Source: Gemmatimonadota bacterium
GTDB taxonomy: Bacteria > Gemmatimonadota > Gemmatimonadetes > Longimicrobiales > Gaopeijiaceae
Reading direction: 5' to 3'
DNA length: 49,747 bases
NCBI GenBank assembly: GCA_022561145.1
Contig: JADFRS010000009.1
Span: forward strand, 1-49,747
The translations under genes and the position numbers were made by a program. The notes beneath the pieces are model-generated. The model was given only the letters and a program-made list of their open reading frames with translations. It was not told the origin of the DNA and searched no databases. Positions 15,749-25,435 of the stretch are shown here, one piece after another; position 1 is the stretch's first letter, and every line of letters starts with the position of its first letter.

Positions 15749-17438
15749 CGGACTGACGCCCGCGCTCCTGACCGTCGCGCTCGCGGCGCTGCTGCCGGCC
15801 ACTGCGTCCGGCCAGGTTCGCCAGGTGGTCTCCCACCAACTGGCAATCTCGGAGCGGGAGGCTTCAATCCATCTCGAGTTCGCCGATCAGGGCCGGCTCG
15901 ACATCGAGTTCCGCGACGGTCAGGTCTTCGTCGGCGATGCCGTGGTGGGCACCTATGATCGCCGGGACCAGCTCGACATCGCGTGGCGGCAACTCCTGGG
16001 CGAGGTAGTCACACTCGAGAACGGCCCGCTCGCACGTGCGCTAGAGGCCTGGGCGCCGCCGAGTTCACTGGTCGGGAATGCCGCGGACATCGCGCTGCTG
16101 CTGGATGAGGCGCTGGAAGGAGCCCTGCTGCCGCCTGCCGTGGAGGCGAATCCCGCTGAAGCGGATGAGGCTCCCCCCTCCTTCGAGCTGAACCTCCTGG
16201 AACTCCTCTTGCGGACGAGCCTTCTCCCTGCGCTGGCGGAGGCCCTCGAGGGCCTGCAGGAAGAGGGGATTCAGATCTACCTGGAGCAGGACGTCTTCGT
16301 AGGCGCAGGCGACCGTATCATCGGGCCACTCTTGCTCGTGGACGGCAACCTGACCGTCGAAGGCGAGATCGACGGTGACGTCGTTGTGACCCAGGGGTCG
16401 GTACGTCTCGAGGAAGGTGGACTGATTACCGGCGAACTGCGCCTGGTCGACGCCCGCCTCTACAGGGACGGTGGCACCATCGAGGGCCGGGTGGTCTCCG
16501 TGGAGTCGGACCGAGACCAACTAGAGCGAAGGATTCGCGACGAGATCCGGACGGAGTTTCGCGACAGGCTCAGAAACACCGCGCTCCGCACCAGGGGTGA
16601 TCGCACCGGGGTTTCGGCATTTTGGGGCGACGTCACACACGGCGTGGCCGAGATCTTCGAGGACCTGGTAAAGCTGTTCCTGCTCGCCGCCGGCAGCCTG
16701 CTGATCGTCTTCCTCTGGAAGGATCGGCTCAACGTTATCGCGGACGCAGCGCGGCGTACACCGATTCGGGCTGGCATGGTCGGAATGGCGGGCGCGTTCC
16801 TCTTCCTGCCCGCCTGGATCCTCGGATCGATCGCCCTGGTGGTCTCGATCGTGGGAATCCTGGCGCTGCCGTTCTGGCTGCTGCTCTTCCCTGTGGTAAC
16901 CGCGGTCGCCGTTGGGGTCGGATACCTCGCCGTCGCCCGGAATGTGGGTGAGTGGTTGGCTGACCAGAACTTCAGTCGAATCGACCGTGTGCGCGCCACC
17001 AACACGTTCTACGCGGTGGTGGCGGGTGTTGTGGCGCTCGCGGTTCTTTCCATGCTGGGGAACTTGCTCGGAATGTTCGGTCCCATCCTCGGAGTGCTGC
17101 AAACCCTCGTGGCCGCGGCCGGGGCCCTCGTGACGATGACGGCCCTGTTGGTAGGGTTCGGAGCCGTACTCATGACCAGGGGTGGCCGGCAGCCTGAATT
17201 CTACGACGGACGCGATCCGTTCGACGACGACATCTGGACACCCACCGTCGATGTCGACGTCGAGGTGGAGGTCGAGGACGTGATCGAGGCCGAAGAGGTC
17301 CGCGACGAACCAGAGGCCGAGGCCGAGGCGCCGGACTCCGAGACGCAGGTCGTGGCGACCGATGAGGATGAAGAGGTGGATGACGGTGGGCCGGAGGCGG
17401 AGCCCGTGGCGGAAGAGGAAGGGGCGAAAGATGTTTAG
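15729..17438 (+). CDS. Bactofilin-like polymer-forming domain protein with membrane segments
   Basis: 569 residues from ATG 15729, which starts a signal peptide (MHKHRLSGLTPALLTVALAA). Residues about 195-260 carry regularly spaced, glycine-punctuated beta repeats (LLLVDGNLTVEGEIDGDVVV, then GSVRLEEGGLITGEL and GGTIEGRVV). This pattern fits the right-handed beta-helix of bactofilins and polymer-forming cytoskeletal proteins. After a charged helix, about 310-480 contains several hydrophobic segments with small-residue-rich stretches. The C-terminal ~75 residues are very acidic (Glu/Asp/Val repeats). It lies in the sigma/anti-sigma cassette. A role in envelope sensing or scaffolding is inference; there is no catalytic motif. 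Confidence 0.75.
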   Translation: MHKHRLSGLTPALLTVALAALLPATASGQVRQVVSHQLAISEREASIHLEFADQGRLDIEFRDGQVFVGDAVVGTYDRRDQLDIAWRQLLGEVVTLENGPLARALEAWAPPSSLVGNAADIALLLDEALEGALLPPAVEANPAEADEAPPSFELNLLELLLRTSLLPALAEALEGLQEEGIQIYLEQDVFVGAGDRIIGPLLLVDGNLTVEGEIDGDVVVTQGSVRLEEGGLITGELRLVDARLYRDGGTIEGRVVSVESDRDQLERRIRDEIRTEFRDRLRNTALRTRGDRTGVSAFWGDVTHGVAEIFEDLVKLFLLAAGSLLIVFLWKDRLNVIADAARRTPIRAGMVGMAGAFLFLPAWILGSIALVVSIVGILALPFWLLLFPVVTAVAVGVGYLAVARNVGEWLADQNFSRIDRVRATNTFYAVVAGVVALAVLSMLGNLLGMFGPILGVLQTLVAAAGALVTMTALLVGFGAVLMTRGGRQPEFYDGRDPFDDDIWTPTVDVDVEVEVEDVIEAEEVRDEPEAEAEAPDSETQVVATDEDEEVDDGGPEAEPVAEEEGAKDV

Positions 17439-18282
17439 GACTCGTATGATCCCGGTAGCCGCGGCTGCTCTGGTGCTGTCGGCAGGTGGGCTCTCCGGAC
17501 AGAGCTGGCGGACGGTCACCATGTCGAGGCAGCTGGGCAACGAGCGAAGCGTCGAGGTGCACGTGCAGTACGGCGCTGGTCACTTCACGGTTAGCCCGAT
17601 GGACGGCGGAGCACTCTATCGCATGAGGATCCGTTACGACGAGGAGATCTTCGAGCCCGTGGCCGAGTACACCCCCGGAGAGATCCATCTCGGCACCCAC
17701 AACATCGGGCGCCGCATCCGGCTGGGCCGCAGGGAGTTCAGCGGCGAATTCGACTTGGAGTTGTCCACCGAGGTGGCCATGGACCTCCGCATGGACTTCG
17801 GTGCGGTCAAGGCCGAATTCGACCTGGGCGGACTTCGGCTCACGAACTTGAGCCTTTCGACCGGCGCGTCTCGGACGCACATCGACATATCGGAGCCGAA
17901 CCCGGTGGAGATGAACGTCGCACAGTTCGAGGTGGGTGCGGCGGAATTCACGGCACGTCGCCTCGGCAATTTGAACGCAAGGTCCATCCGGGTAGACGCC
18001 GGCGTCGGTGATATCAGTCTGGGCCTCACGGGCAGCTGGCAGCGTGACGCGAGATTGTCTGTGGACATGGGCCTCGGCTCTCTGGAACTGCGGTTGCCCG
18101 AGGGCCTAGGGGTCAAGATCGTAAAGGATACGTTCCTCACTTCGTTCGATTCGGAGGGACTGGTCAAGCGGGGGGACGCGTATTATTCCCTAGACTACGA
18201 GGACGCCGATCGGCGCCTCACGATCGACATCGATGCCGCGTTCGGGAGAATCACCGTCATCTGGGTTCGCCAGGAGAAATAA
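17431..18282 (+). CDS. Secreted beta-rich protein, toast-rack/LiaF-DUF4097-like
   Basis: 283 residues from ATG 17431, preceded by a strong purine-rich ribosome site; the start overlaps the previous gene by 8 bp. Residues 1-24 are a signal peptide (RMIPVAAAALVLSAGGLSG). The rest is a run of short beta strands, such as VEVHVQYGAGHFTVSP, LELSTEVAMDLRMDFGAVKA, IRVDAGVGDISLGLTG and VDMGLGSLELRLP. This pattern fits the toast-rack/DUF4097 adhesin-like fold seen in LiaF- and PspC-type envelope-stress proteins. No enzyme motif is present. Position supports a role in the sigma-controlled envelope cassette; the family call is by pattern, not by alignment. Confidence 0.7.
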   Translation: MFRTRMIPVAAAALVLSAGGLSGQSWRTVTMSRQLGNERSVEVHVQYGAGHFTVSPMDGGALYRMRIRYDEEIFEPVAEYTPGEIHLGTHNIGRRIRLGRREFSGEFDLELSTEVAMDLRMDFGAVKAEFDLGGLRLTNLSLSTGASRTHIDISEPNPVEMNVAQFEVGAAEFTARRLGNLNARSIRVDAGVGDISLGLTGSWQRDARLSVDMGLGSLELRLPEGLGVKIVKDTFLTSFDSEGLVKRGDAYYSLDYEDADRRLTIDIDAAFGRITVIWVRQEK

Positions 18283-18283
18283 A

Positions 18284-18532
18284 ATGATCGGGACGTTGCT
18301 CACATTCTTCGCCGTCGGGCTGGTCACGCTCGTGGTTGCCGGAGTCGCCTTGGCTGTGCTCGGCACCGTGCTGTCGCTGGGCCTCGGGCTCGCGGCCTTC
18401 CTGCTCTTCAAGGTGGCCCCGATCCTTCTCGTGGGCTGGGTCGTACTCAAGGTGGTGGAGCGCAGACGTGGCGGATCCATTTCTGCAGCGGACCAGCGCT
18501 GGCTCAACAGCGAGACTGGGACAGAACTCTAG
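18284..18532 (+). CDS. Small membrane protein of the sigma cassette
   Basis: 82 residues with the ATG at 18284, 1 bp after the previous stop and preceded by AGGAG. Residues 1-60 are almost wholly hydrophobic and form two transmembrane helices (about 4-28 and 32-56), followed by a basic KVVERRRGG and a short polar tail. This layout is reminiscent of small phage-shock (PspC/PspB-like) or LiaI-like proteins, but no motif is decisive. It is the last gene of the sigma cassette. Its TAG shares a CTAG with the stop of the convergent glycosyltransferase gene. Confidence 0.78.
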   Translation: MIGTLLTFFAVGLVTLVVAGVALAVLGTVLSLGLGLAAFLLFKVAPILLVGWVVLKVVERRRGGSISAADQRWLNSETGTEL

Positions 18533-19461
18533 GTCCTTGCCTTCCCCCGGTTACGCTCCCGGGCCATTCTCAGCCTTACCCTCGAACTCGCCACCGCGCG
18601 CACCGCGAAGTGGATCAGCGTCCGCAGACGCTTCGCCCTCAGCACACCCACTCGCAGACGCCTGAATCCGCGGTGGTAGTTTCGGCCCTCGAAGATTTCA
18701 CGCAAGCCCCACCTCAGGCTGAGTAGCGCCTGGGCCTCACGAGCCGCTTCGCGCACGTGTGCCGGCTGCTCCTCAGCGAGAGCCCAGCGTCTGTAGATAA
18801 GGCGATTCTCCCGATAGGTGATCCGGTACCGACCCGTGAGGTTGGATCCGTGGACTCGGTAGGCACTCAACACCCCGGGACATGCGAGCACCGGGGTGCG
18901 AGCCGAGAGGCGTAGCCAGAGATCGTAGTCGTTGGCGACGCCAAAGGTCACGTCGAACCCCCCTGCCTCGAGGAGGATGTCTCGCTCGATCATCACGGTC
19001 GAGAGAGGAATGAAGTTTTCTCGCAGCAGCGCCTCGGTCACGAGCCCGGCTCGCTGCGGTACGCGCCGTGCGAACCGGCCCAGCGGCTCCCCGCGGGCCG
19101 ATACGATTCGGCAGTCCGTGTAGCTCCAAGTGCTCCCGTCAGAAGTCATGCGCGCGAGCTGGTGCTCCAGCTTCTCGGGATACCAGAGGTCGTCCGCATC
19201 GAGGAACGCCAGGTACCTCCCCCTCGCGGCGTCGGTTAGGCGGTTCCTCGCCTCGGCGAGGGGAATCGTAGCCGTGCTTCCATGAACCCTGACCTTAGGG
19301 GAAAGGCGGGCAGCGGCTTCACGGCTGTCATCCTTCGAGCCGTTGTCCCAGAATACCAGTTCCCAATCCGTGAAAGTCTGAGCCAGCACACTACCCAGCG
19401 CCTCGAGCAGGTACGGAAGCCCGTCGCGGCAAACCATGACAACGCTGACGCGCGGCGCCAC
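18529..19461 (-). CDS. Family 2 glycosyltransferase (GT-A fold)
   Basis: 310 residues. The N-terminus VSVVMVCRDGLPYLLEALGS and the ELVFWDNGSKDDS segment are the nucleotide-sugar binding part of a GT2 domain. YLAFLDADDLWYPEKLE carries the metal-binding DxD motif, and GVANDYDLWLRLS contains the acceptor-side ED/YD motif. The C-terminus is very basic (REAAREAQ then ARERNRGKART). It probably adds a sugar to a lipid-linked or surface glycan. Its ATG lies 3 bp after a small gene in the mrp operon, close to a capsule-type kinase locus on the other strand. Donor and acceptor are unknown. Confidence 0.9.
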   Translation of the reverse strand: MAPRVSVVMVCRDGLPYLLEALGSVLAQTFTDWELVFWDNGSKDDSREAAARLSPKVRVHGSTATIPLAEARNRLTDAARGRYLAFLDADDLWYPEKLEHQLARMTSDGSTWSYTDCRIVSARGEPLGRFARRVPQRAGLVTEALLRENFIPLSTVMIERDILLEAGGFDVTFGVANDYDLWLRLSARTPVLACPGVLSAYRVHGSNLTGRYRITYRENRLIYRRWALAEEQPAHVREAAREAQALLSLRWGLREIFEGRNYHRGFRRLRVGVLRAKRLRTLIHFAVRAVASSRVRLRMARERNRGKART

Positions 19462-19464
19462 GTA

Positions 19465-19689
19465 TCAGTCCCCCGGACGGGCTCTCCACGAGGTCGCGGA
19501 CTCGATAGCGTCGAGGAGAGCGTCCACATCGGCTTCGAGATCCGCAATTCGGAGTGCTCCCCACTTGGGCGAATAGCCCGGAGCACGCCCGAGGACGCGG
19601 AGGGTCTCGGGAAAGTCACGCAATACGACATTCACCGGCAGCTCTGCAAACGCCCTGCGGGACATGGTCCGTCGGGGCGTTATCCTCAT
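19465..19689 (-). CDS. Small DUF1858/ScdA-N-like protein
   Basis: 74-residue protein whose ATG at 19689 overlaps the mrp stop (ATGA) and whose stop lies 3 bp before the glycosyltransferase start. A second ATG eight codons in (MSRRAFAEL) is possible. LPVNVVLRDFPETLRVLGRA resembles the helical motif of DUF1858 and the ScdA N-terminal domain (a V-x-hydrophobic-x5-P-x4-hydrophobic pattern), but the cysteines typical of ScdA are absent. The second half is acidic (ADLEADVDALLDAIES). Linkage to Mrp and a NifU-like protein suggests an accessory Fe-S role, which is inference. Confidence 0.65.
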   Translation of the reverse strand: MRITPRRTMSRRAFAELPVNVVLRDFPETLRVLGRAPGYSPKWGALRIADLEADVDALLDAIESATSWRARPGD

Positions 19690-20798
19690 TCCGCCCCATC
19701 GCCGGCAAGCGCATCCAACACGGCGCTCGCCACATCTTCGAGCGCCTTCGCGGCGTCGGAGTCCTGGGCTCCGATCACGGACGGCACACCCTCGTCTCCC
19801 GCCGTCCGAACCCGCGGGTCGAGGGGCACACGACCCAGGAAGGGCAGGTTCATCTCCTCCGCGAGGCGCTCCCCGCCGCCTGAACCAAACACGTCCACCG
19901 GCTCTCCACAGTGCGGGCATTCGAAGCCGCTCATGTTTTCAACGATGCCAATCACCCTCGTGTTCACCCGTTCGAACATGCGGATGGCACGGCGAACGTC
20001 CCCGAGCGCCACCTCTTGCGGGGTCGTGACCATGACGGCTCCATCAAGGTCGATCTTTTGCACGAGGGAGAGCTGGGCGTCGCCCGTTCCCGGCGGCATG
20101 TCTACGACCATGATGTCGAGATCGCCCCAGGCCACCTGCTCGAGAAACTGCCCCAAGATCCCGCTGATGAGTGGCCCGCGCATGATCGCCGGCTGCTCCT
20201 TGTCCAGAAGGAAGCCCAAACTCATGAGGCGCACGCCGTGAGCCTCCAGCGGCACGATCATCTCCTTGCCCGGCTCGCCCGTGACCTGAGGCCGATCGTC
20301 CTGTCCGAACATTAAAGGGATATTCGGGCCGTAAATGTCGGCATCCAGCAAACCGACTCGGTTCCCCCGGGAGGCGAAGGCCGCGGCGAGATTCGCGGCG
20401 ACCATGGACTTTCCGACACCACCCTTGCCCGAGCTGATGGCGACGATGGACTCGACATTCTGCAAGAGGCCCGGCTGGGGTGTGGGGGCCGGCACGGAAC
20501 CAGGAACCAGCCCTCCCGGAGTCGGGACCGACGGTGACGCACTCCCCGCCGCCTGTGGAAGCTGGACGTTCACCTTGACCGACGAGACCCCCTCCACCGC
20601 TTCGACGACCCTTCGGGCCTCCTTTGCGAGCGACCCTGGGTCACGTGGGCTCGGCGCGAACGAAAACCTCACCGCGCCGCCTTCCCCGACTTCCACGTCA
20701 CGAACCAGGCGACTACTCACTACATCCTTGCCCGCGTCGGGGTGCATGATTTTACGTAGCGCTTCAAGGACCCTTCGATGCAGCCTATCGTCACTCAT
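19686..20798 (-). CDS. mrp: Mrp/ApbC Fe-S cluster carrier ATPase
   Basis: Cytoplasmic P-loop ATPase that loads Fe-S clusters onto apo-proteins. The 370 residues start with a DUF59/MIP18 domain (about 1-85, LHRRVLEALRKIMHPDAGKD, weakly conserved), a Pro/Ser-rich linker, then the MinD-like domain. AISSGKGGVGKSMVAANLA is the deviant Walker A, LLDADIYGPNIP the A' motif and MVVDMPPGTGDAQLSL the Walker B region. FECPHCGEPVDVFG carries the CxxC that binds the cluster. A NifU-like gene lies just upstream and a terminator-like hairpin separates the two. Confidence 0.95.
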   Translation of the reverse strand: MSDDRLHRRVLEALRKIMHPDAGKDVVSSRLVRDVEVGEGGAVRFSFAPSPRDPGSLAKEARRVVEAVEGVSSVKVNVQLPQAAGSASPSVPTPGGLVPGSVPAPTPQPGLLQNVESIVAISSGKGGVGKSMVAANLAAAFASRGNRVGLLDADIYGPNIPLMFGQDDRPQVTGEPGKEMIVPLEAHGVRLMSLGFLLDKEQPAIMRGPLISGILGQFLEQVAWGDLDIMVVDMPPGTGDAQLSLVQKIDLDGAVMVTTPQEVALGDVRRAIRMFERVNTRVIGIVENMSGFECPHCGEPVDVFGSGGGERLAEEMNLPFLGRVPLDPRVRTAGDEGVPSVIGAQDSDAAKALEDVASAVLDALAGDGAE

Positions 20799-20820
20799 TC
20801 AGATTCCACTCTCGTTGGCC

Positions 20821-20848
20821 AAAAGAAAGGCGCCCCTGTGGGGACGCC
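20821..20848 (-). terminator. Intrinsic terminator or attenuator between the NifU-like gene and mrp
   Basis: On the minus strand a GC-rich hairpin (20848-20829, one bulge, three-base loop) is followed by TTTCTTTT (20828-20821). It lies 28 bp after the NifU-like stop and 22 bp before the mrp start. It should lower, not abolish, read-through from the small Fe-S gene into mrp. Confidence 0.7.
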
Positions 20849-20876
20849 ATCAGCGCTGGGTCGCCGTGGGGCAATC

Positions 20877-21113
20877 CTACACCGCGCTGACCGCGGTGAC
20901 TTCGGGGACACTCCCTCTCAGGCGGCGTTCGATTCCTTCCTTCAGGGTCATCATCGAGATTGGGCACATCTCACACGCTCCCAAGAGGCGGAGTTCGACG
21001 ATCCCGTTATCCCCGTTGAACGACAGGAACTCGACGTCTCCACCGTCGGCCTGGAGGGCAGGTCGAATCGACTCCAGCACTTCGAGGATCTTCGTGTTGA
21101 CGGAATCGGACAT
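20877..21113 (-). CDS. NifU-like C-terminal-domain Fe-S scaffold protein
   Basis: 78 residues with ATG at 21113 (an ATG five codons upstream is also in frame). The whole protein is a NifU C-terminal domain: LEVLESIRPALQADGGDVEF at the start, then LLGACEMCPISMMTLKEGIE, whose CxxC binds an Fe-S cluster between two subunits, and a terminal RLRGSVPEVTAV. It acts as scaffold or carrier in Fe-S assembly, matching Mrp downstream. Genes of this sort are often labelled nfu or sufU-like; no symbol is assigned because the family is mixed. Confidence 0.93.
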   Translation of the reverse strand: MSDSVNTKILEVLESIRPALQADGGDVEFLSFNGDNGIVELRLLGACEMCPISMMTLKEGIERRLRGSVPEVTAVSAV

Positions 21114-21267
21114 GGCCCTGTTTCCCACGCGCCCAAATGGACCGCGACGCGGCCGATCGACCGCATCACGAAGAAGCTATGTTTTTTTTCCTATCCACAC
21201 CAATCTAGTCGCTTTTATATTGAAAGTACTGAAAGTGTTGCATTTCCGCCTGATCGAGAACAGGTTT

Positions 21268-21281
21268 GAAACATATGTTTC
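21268..21281. promoter_or_regulatory. 14-bp perfect palindrome upstream of the Wzc-type gene
   Basis: GAAACATATGTTTC is its own reverse complement. It sits in an unusually AT-rich 220-bp gap between the NifU-like gene and the divergent Wzc-type gene, 70 bp before the latter's ATG. Shorter matching arms (AGAAC and GTTCT) flank it. It fits a dimeric regulator's operator. Confidence 0.5.
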
Positions 21282-21350
21282 TCGTTCTGGCACGCTCTAC
21301 CGGCCTGGAGGGAGAGGGCACCGAGGCTCTTTGAAAGGCTCATTGCGAGA

Positions 21351-23737
21351 ATGACGGAGGACCGGAACCTAGGCGTCGCCCTCGACGGTGACTATGGCGG
21401 CCACTCGCCCCATCTTGCCGATTATTGGCAGGTCATTACGCGTCGGCTGTGGCTGGTTCTGTTGATCTTCGCCGTCACAACGGCCTCCGCCATCTGGGCG
21501 GTTTCGCGGCAGCGGACTGTCTTCCGGTCAAGCCTCTCGATGCAGGTCAACGATCCGCTGAGCCGATCCCGCTCGCTGACCACGGGAGCGCGGGTCTCTG
21601 GGCTCGACATCTTCGTCGACCCGATGAAGTCCGAAATCGAGCTTCTGCGCTCTACTCCCGTCGCCCTCGCTGTAGTCTTCAACCTGGGCCTGCGGTTGAG
21701 GCCCAGCGATGCTGAAATGCCCCGTTCGGCCTTGTTCATACAGGTGTGGGTCGCCGAAGACGCGCCCGACACTCCGCTGGAGCTTCGCTACGATCACGCC
21801 GGCGGTACCGCGCAACTCTTTGGTCCGGCGGGTGAACTGCTCGGAACAGCGAGTGTGCACACCACTCTGGACGCCGGATACGTTCGGTTCGTTCCCTAAT
21901 CTCCGCCCGCGGAAGAGCGGACCTATCGTCTCGATATCTTGCCAGCCAACTGGGTGACGGGTGAAGTGACCGGCGGGCTCGCCGCCGCGCCTCGCCTCGA
22001 CACCAACATCATCGACGTCACCTACGCCACCGCCGACCAGATTCTGGCACCTCAGATTCTGAACCAGGCCGCCGAAGCACTCCGTAAGTACGGGGCCGAC
22101 AAGGTCAAGATTCGAGCGGTGGGCGACGTGGAGTTCATTCGGCAGCAGCTCGACAGCGCGGCCGTCCAGCTCCAGAGCTCGTTCCGGAGCATCCGCGATT
22201 TCAAGGAGAGCCAGGACTTCACCAATTTAAGCGTGCAAGAGCAGCAGTTGGTGAACGACATGCAGGCCACGATCACGGCGACCGAACAGCTCGAGGATCG
22301 ACGGGTGGCGCTCGTACGGCTTCGGGTCGACATGGAAAACTCCGGTGTGCTCGAGGTCGATCTGGTCACCTTCCTCGCGATCCTACCGGAGGGCGTGAAC
22401 CCCCAGATCCGCTCGTTGGCCGACCGTATGCAGTCCCGGCAACGGGAGATGCAGAGGCTCCTGACAGAGGAGCGGCAGACCCGGGAGCATCCCGCGGTCC
22501 AGGCCCGGTCAGCGCGCAGCTCGAGGTGGACGAGGGACAGCTCAGGGACGCAGTGATGGCCAACCTGAGTGTCATCGGCGACCAACTCGGCATCCGCCAA
22601 GCAGAACTCGAGACCATTCGCGCCTCGCAGCGACTCTTTCCAGGTCTGGAAAACCGCCTGGAAGAGTTGCAGATGGCTCAGGGCATCGACGCTCAGAACG
22701 TTCAGTTCCTGAGAGCACAACTCTCGCAGGCCATGATCACCGCGGCCAGCGCCAGCCCGTACGTGGATGTCGTCGATCCGGCCATCGGAGCGACGCCCGC
22801 CGTGCCCAGGGGGCGGTTGAACCTAGTTCTCGGAGCCTTACTGGGGATCATCCTGGGAATCGGGGCGGCGTTCTTCCTGGAATACCTTGATCGTACGGTT
22901 CGCACGAGCGCAGACGTGGAAACACTTCTCGGTATTCCGGTGCTCGGCATCATACCGAGGCTGCGCAAGATGGACGAGATCGAGGCCGGCGAGCTCGAAG
23001 GGCTGCCGATGATCGTGGCGCTCGATCCGCTCGATCCGGCGGCAGAGGCATACCGAAACCTGCGCATGAACCTGATGTTCATGAGCACGGAGGAGGAACC
23101 GATCCGGACCATCCTCTTCTCCAGCGCCGGTCCGAGCGAAGGAAAGTCCACGACGGCGGTCAACTTCGCGGTGATGCTGGCCCAACAGGGGCAGCGCGTA
23201 CTTCTGATCGACGCCGACCTTCGACGTCCGGCCCTTCACCGGGCCATGGACGTCCTGCGTGAGCCGGGGCTGACGAACCTCCTGGTAGGGGATGCCGAAC
23301 CGCGTGAAGCCATCCGCCCTAACGTGCTCCCCAACTTGGACATGCTTCCCAGTGGGCCCTTCCCCCCGAACCCCTCCGAGCTGCTGAACTCCAGGAGTAT
23401 GCAGCGGCTGCTGGAGGAGTTCGAAGGAAAGTACAGCCATATCATCATCGACACTCCGCCTGTCTTGGCGGTCACCGATGCCGCCGTGCTGGGCGCTCAT
23501 ACCGACGTCGTCGTGTTGGTGCTACGGTCGGGCGAGACGGAGCAACGCGCGGCCGAGAGGGCCGTCGACCAACTACGCCGCGTGGGTGTCAGGCTGTTTG
23601 GAGCGGTGCTCAACGAGGTCTCGACCAGCAGTGCGGAGGAGAGCTACTACCTCCAGTATTATTACAGCTATCATCCGAAAACCCAGGGCGGCTGGCAGCG
23701 CTTGCGGGAGGGCGTATCCAGGGCGAGATTCTGGTAG
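21351..23737 (+). pseudogene. Wzc-type polysaccharide co-polymerase/BY-kinase gene with two disruptions
   Basis: Inner-membrane Wzz-domain protein fused to a bacterial tyrosine kinase that controls exopolysaccharide export. The first segment (ATG 21351) has the N-terminal membrane helix LWLVLLIFAVTTASAIWAV and ends at TAA 21897-21899. The same frame continues without change after the stop through the Wzz/coiled-coil region, so a single base change explains it. A frameshift of -1 type near 22480-22520 then moves the coding frame to the third segment, which is open to 23737. That segment holds the second helix, Walker A SSAGPSEGKSTTA, A' LLIDADLRRP, Walker B HIIIDTPPVL and a Tyr-cluster tail (YYLQYYYSYH). 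The kinase part could still be made from the GTG at 22526. Real decay and sequence error are both possible. Confidence 0.85.
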
Positions 23738-23791
23738 ATCGCCGTCTCCGGCTACACAACCAGACCTCCAAATCTCGCGACGCCTCATACC

Positions 23792-25420
<1,629 letters not shown>

Positions 25421-25435
25421 GCCTCTAGAGGCGGA

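Noticed and set aside
21267-21295. ECF promoter before the Wzc-type gene
   Set aside because: TGAAAC is present inside the palindrome area, but no CGTA lies 16-17 bp downstream.
25421-25432. 12-bp palindrome GCCTCTAGAGGC between convergent genes as terminator
   Set aside because: No loop and no T tract; may be chance.
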